Assembly: GCF_041807905.1 (NCBI RefSeq)
Contig: NZ_JBGVSA010000001.1
Span: 258,829-322,828 of the forward strand
Direction of reading: 5' to 3'
DNA: 64,000 nucleotides
Source: JBGVSA01 sp041807905
GTDB lineage: Bacteria > Pseudomonadota > Gammaproteobacteria > Burkholderiales > Rhodocyclaceae
The notes beneath the pieces are model-generated. The model was not told the origin of the DNA, did not search any database, and worked only from the letters and a program-made list of their open reading frames with translations. Of the stretch, positions 61,542 to 64,000 are shown one piece after another. Every line of letters begins with the position of its first letter. Positions within the stretch are counted from its first letter, which is position 1. The position numbers were made by a program, and so were the translations under genes.

Positions 61542-61560
61542 GTAGTTTCATCGATACTAC
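61542..61560. promoter_or_regulatory. GTAGT-N9-ACTAC inverted repeat
   Basis: A perfect 5-bp inverted repeat around an ATCGAT-containing centre, in an AT-rich stretch of the same control region. It could be a second operator. Confidence 0.3.
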
Positions 61561-61690
61561 AATCTGATAATTTCAATGGTACGATTTGGCCATCTCGCAG
61601 TGCGCAGAAGAGCGTCAGGCCTTCGGCGCCTGCCTTGCGGCTTCGGCAACGATCGAAGCGACTTCGAAAAACGAACCCAGTCCTGAGCCC

Positions 61691-63874
61691 ATGAACGACA
61701 TCAAGAATCCCGAGTTCGCAGAACTCTTCATCCAGGAGCGCTACAACCCCTACCGAAGCTGCATCCAGGGCCTGTCCAACGAGCCGATCACGGTGCGCGC
61801 CCTGCTCCAGCGCGCAGAAGCGCTCCTGTTGCAGGAGCCCGGCCAGGAAGGGTTGGGGGATTACTCGCTGGATGAGATCGTCGAGCGCCTGGCCAGCAAT
61901 CGACCCCGGGTGTGCATCATCCAGGGCTCGCCGGACCACCCGGCGCACCTCTTCGATTACGAGCACGCGCTGCGCGCAGCAGCCCGTATCTGGCAGAACG
62001 GCGGCGTGCCATTCACGTTCGGCATCCCCGTCATCTGCGACGGCACGGCCCAGAGCAATATCGGACAGAGCTATTCGCTGGCGTCGCGCAACCACACTGC
62101 CATGGCCGTGAACATCAATTTCGAAGGCCACAGCTATCACGCCGCCTACGTACTGTCAGGCTGTGACAAGACGCCGACCGGCATCCTTGCAGGACTGGCC
62201 GCGGCGGACCGCGCGCGCCGCGAACCCGAACGCGGCACTGCGCCGGTCTGGGCCGTATTCGTGCCGGCGCACGTGCTCAAAGGCGGCACGATTCCGCCTC
62301 GCACGCGCAAAGCCTTGCGTGACATCCAGGAACTGGCCGTCGCCGCTGGCGACCGGCAACTCTCCGACGACATCGAGGAGAACTGCCACTACATTCTGCA
62401 ATGCTCGTCAGGCGAGGCATTCCTGGGCCTGCTGACGCGTGCGGTCGAGCAGAGGCTGATCGGCCAGGACGTGGCAGATCACCTGCTCGACGAAATCGCC
62501 GCAGCCACGTGCGACGACAAGGGCGGCATCTGCGCATTCAACGGAACGGGCAATTCGTCGCGCACGCTCGTGGCAGCGCTCGGATTCACGCCGGCGCAGT
62601 CGGAACTGCTCACTGACGTACCCGCCACATCGGTTGTCGATGACAACGTCGACAAGCTCTTCCGCATGTTCAACAAACCCGAATACGCGGTCTGCGACAT
62701 TCTGGAAAAGAACTATGCCAACGCCATCCGCATTCACGGCGCAACGGGTAGCTCATCCAACCTGATGCTCCATATGCCGTGCGTGATGCGGCACGCCGGT
62801 TTTGACGTCACCCTGTTCGATTACGAACAGGTGCGTGCAGCGCATCCGGTACCAGATGTGTTCGCGCACAGCCTGACCGAAGGACGCGACACCTTCGTGC
62901 TGGCCCAGCAAGCGCAGCAAGGCTTGCATCACGGCATGACAAGCCTGTTCAAGGTGCTCGTCGACCTCGGTGTGCCCATGGACCTGGACGCGCCCACGGT
63001 AGATGGGCAGACATGGGGCGAACGCGTCGGCGCCATCACCGTGGCCGTGTCGCCAGCTCTGCCGCAGGAGAAATCGGTCATCCGCATCAAACCGGTGCGC
63101 GACATCTCGGGCACGGACGTCATGCGCGGGAACTTCTTCTCGTCATGCACCCTGAAGGTCGCCGGCATGTCCACCGAGTCGTACAACCGCTTCGATCGCC
63201 GCGTATTCGTGGTGCGGTATTACGAGAACGAGGTGGAGTGCAACAACGAGCTGCGTTCAAAGGATCTGGTCGGTCTGCTGAGCCGCATGCCGGAACTCAC
63301 GCCCGACCTGCTCGCAGCGCTTCGCAGCGCCAACGGCTCGCAAGGCGACGAAGACATCGTCTCGCTGATCAACAATGGGACAGTGGCGTTCGCGTTCGTC
63401 ATCGCCGGGCAAGGCCCGAAAGCGTTCGGCATGCCGGAGATGTTCGCCCCCAGCCAGAACCTTCGCCATCACGGCGTGCTGGAAAAAACCTCGATCATGA
63501 TCACCGACGGTCGCTACTCGGGCGTCACCAAGGGGGCCTGCGTTGGCCACATGACGCCCGAAGCGTACGAAGGCGGCGGCATCGGTGCGCTGGCAAACGG
63601 CGATCTGCTGTGGGTGCGGCTCAGCGACAAACGCATCGACATGCTGGACAAAACCGCCTTCCTGCAAGGGCAACTTGTCGCCCGCGACACCGACGCACTG
63701 ACTGAGCGCGCCGATCTCGTCGCCCGCCGCAAGGCCGACATGGAGCACCGTCAATTGCAGGTGGCCGCGTGCAGCATCATGGACAACGTGACAGACGCCG
63801 AATATGGCGTCGTCCCCGCCGCCGTCAGCCGCCGCGCCACGCTACCGTGGCCTCGGGCCGCCAACGAACGCTGA
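61691..63874 (+). CDS. IlvD/Edd-superfamily sugar-acid dehydratase
   Basis: A 727-aa Fe-S dehydratase, long for the superfamily (about 570-655). Core blocks are VICDGTAQSNIGQSYSLASR, LSGCDKTPTGILAGLAAADR, KGGICAFNGTGNSSRTLVAA, IHGATGSSSNLMLHMPCVMR and MITDGRYSGVTKGACVGHMT. The Cys of CDK and GGIC would bind the cluster. The early N-P-C-N cysteine of ArnDHT-type enzymes is missing (SPDHPAHL instead), whereas a Cys stands in VICDG, as in the xylonate dehydratase YjhG/YagF group. It is divergent from the TRAP transporter that probably brings in its substrate. The substrate is likely a uronate-derived or pentonate acid. ATG 61691 is chosen; the frame is open to TTG 61586. Confidence 0.88.
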   Translation: MNDIKNPEFAELFIQERYNPYRSCIQGLSNEPITVRALLQRAEALLLQEPGQEGLGDYSLDEIVERLASNRPRVCIIQGSPDHPAHLFDYEHALRAAARIWQNGGVPFTFGIPVICDGTAQSNIGQSYSLASRNHTAMAVNINFEGHSYHAAYVLSGCDKTPTGILAGLAAADRARREPERGTAPVWAVFVPAHVLKGGTIPPRTRKALRDIQELAVAAGDRQLSDDIEENCHYILQCSSGEAFLGLLTRAVEQRLIGQDVADHLLDEIAAATCDDKGGICAFNGTGNSSRTLVAALGFTPAQSELLTDVPATSVVDDNVDKLFRMFNKPEYAVCDILEKNYANAIRIHGATGSSSNLMLHMPCVMRHAGFDVTLFDYEQVRAAHPVPDVFAHSLTEGRDTFVLAQQAQQGLHHGMTSLFKVLVDLGVPMDLDAPTVDGQTWGERVGAITVAVSPALPQEKSVIRIKPVRDISGTDVMRGNFFSSCTLKVAGMSTESYNRFDRRVFVVRYYENEVECNNELRSKDLVGLLSRMPELTPDLLAALRSANGSQGDEDIVSLINNGTVAFAFVIAGQGPKAFGMPEMFAPSQNLRHHGVLEKTSIMITDGRYSGVTKGACVGHMTPEAYEGGGIGALANGDLLWVRLSDKRIDMLDKTAFLQGQLVARDTDALTERADLVARRKADMEHRQLQVAACSIMDNVTDAEYGVVPAAVSRRATLPWPRAANER

Positions 63875-63892
63875 CAGCGCCTCGTCGACAAC

Positions 63893-63922
63893 AAAAAGCC
63901 CGCATTGCTGCGGGCTTTTTTT
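63893..63922. terminator. Bidirectional intrinsic terminator
   Basis: AAAAAGCCCGCA/TGCGGGCTTTTT forms a 12-bp stem with loop TTGC. It ends the dehydratase gene and could also end the minus-strand gene at the right edge. Confidence 0.9.
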
Positions 63923-63926
63923 CGGT

Positions 63927-64000
63927 TCAACGAGGAATACCGGGGAACGCCGCCTTGATTTTTAGGAAGAAGTATTCCTCGTCGCGGTAGCCGTAGGCTC
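63927..64000 (-). CDS. C-terminal end of a probable IS transposase (cut by window edge)
   Basis: Only the last 24 codons are in the window. They read AYGYRDEEYFFLKIKAAFPG and end IPR. The Y-G-Y-R-D-x-x-Y-F-x-L-K-I pattern is one I associate with the C-terminus of ISL3-type transposases. No terminal inverted repeat is visible between its stop and the dehydratase terminator, so the element's boundary cannot be defined here. It could be an isolated or degenerate copy. Confidence 0.5.
   Translation of the reverse strand, partial: AYGYRDEEYFFLKIKAAFPGIPR

Overview
The window is high-G+C DNA packed with ordinary-looking chromosomal genes. The trxA-rho-rpmE order, DUF2863 and DUF3135 proteins, a bioF-bioH-bioC-bioD cluster and a gspC-to-gspN secretion operon all suggest a betaproteobacterium (Burkholderiales or Rhodocyclales). 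The genus cannot be read from the sequence. It appears to be a free-living, plant-polymer-using organism. I saw no rRNA, tRNA or CRISPR array. The only hint of a mobile element is a transposase-like tail cut by the right edge.

Left part (1-15.6 kb): housekeeping genes. These are thioredoxin, Rho with a structured leader, ribosomal protein L31, an ArnT-like membrane glycosyltransferase, a DUF3135-cysM-exonuclease-like operon in which the exonuclease has lost its catalytic acids, a methyltransferase-cupin pair, a VOC protein, glnS, dinB, an outer-membrane barrel, rluA, a GGDEF protein with a duplicated sensor domain, DUF1993, and a tail-anchored protein.

Pectin block (15.7-24.4 kb): two GH28 exo-polygalacturonases (one exported, one a lipoprotein on a polyserine tether), a cytoplasmic PL2 exo-pectate lyase, the uronate-linearising cupin KdgF, a Gfo/Idh/MocA oxidoreductase and a secreted discoidin-like protein. 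Near-palindromes of the form TTGTC-W-GACAA lie upstream of several of these genes. They fit the FadR-type GntR core TNGTNNNACNA. A FadR-type GntR regulator sits 33 kb away (57.7-58.4 kb), beside a DctPQM TRAP transporter and an IlvD/Edd sugar-acid dehydratase whose upstream region carries a related TTGTC-N5-GACAA site. I infer one pectin/uronate regulon spread over both loci.

Middle (24.5-37 kb): a GT4 glycosyltransferase, a DUF4914 P-loop protein related to PEP carboxykinase, a divergent probably K+-independent membrane pyrophosphatase, an orphan TRAP binding protein, biotin genes bioF/H/C/D (bioA and bioB absent) and a DUF2863 protein. Iron block (37-44.7 kb): an AraC regulator, a Fur-box-like site, a TonB-dependent siderophore receptor, a secreted esterase, a FecB/FecCD/ATPase importer and DUF2218.

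Right part (44.8-64 kb): a complete type II secretion operon in the order gspC D E F G H I J K L M N, the NasT-NasS nitrate-sensing antitermination pair without its target genes, and the GntR/TRAP/dehydratase locus. The T2SS could export the pectinases, which would link the blocks, but this is inference.
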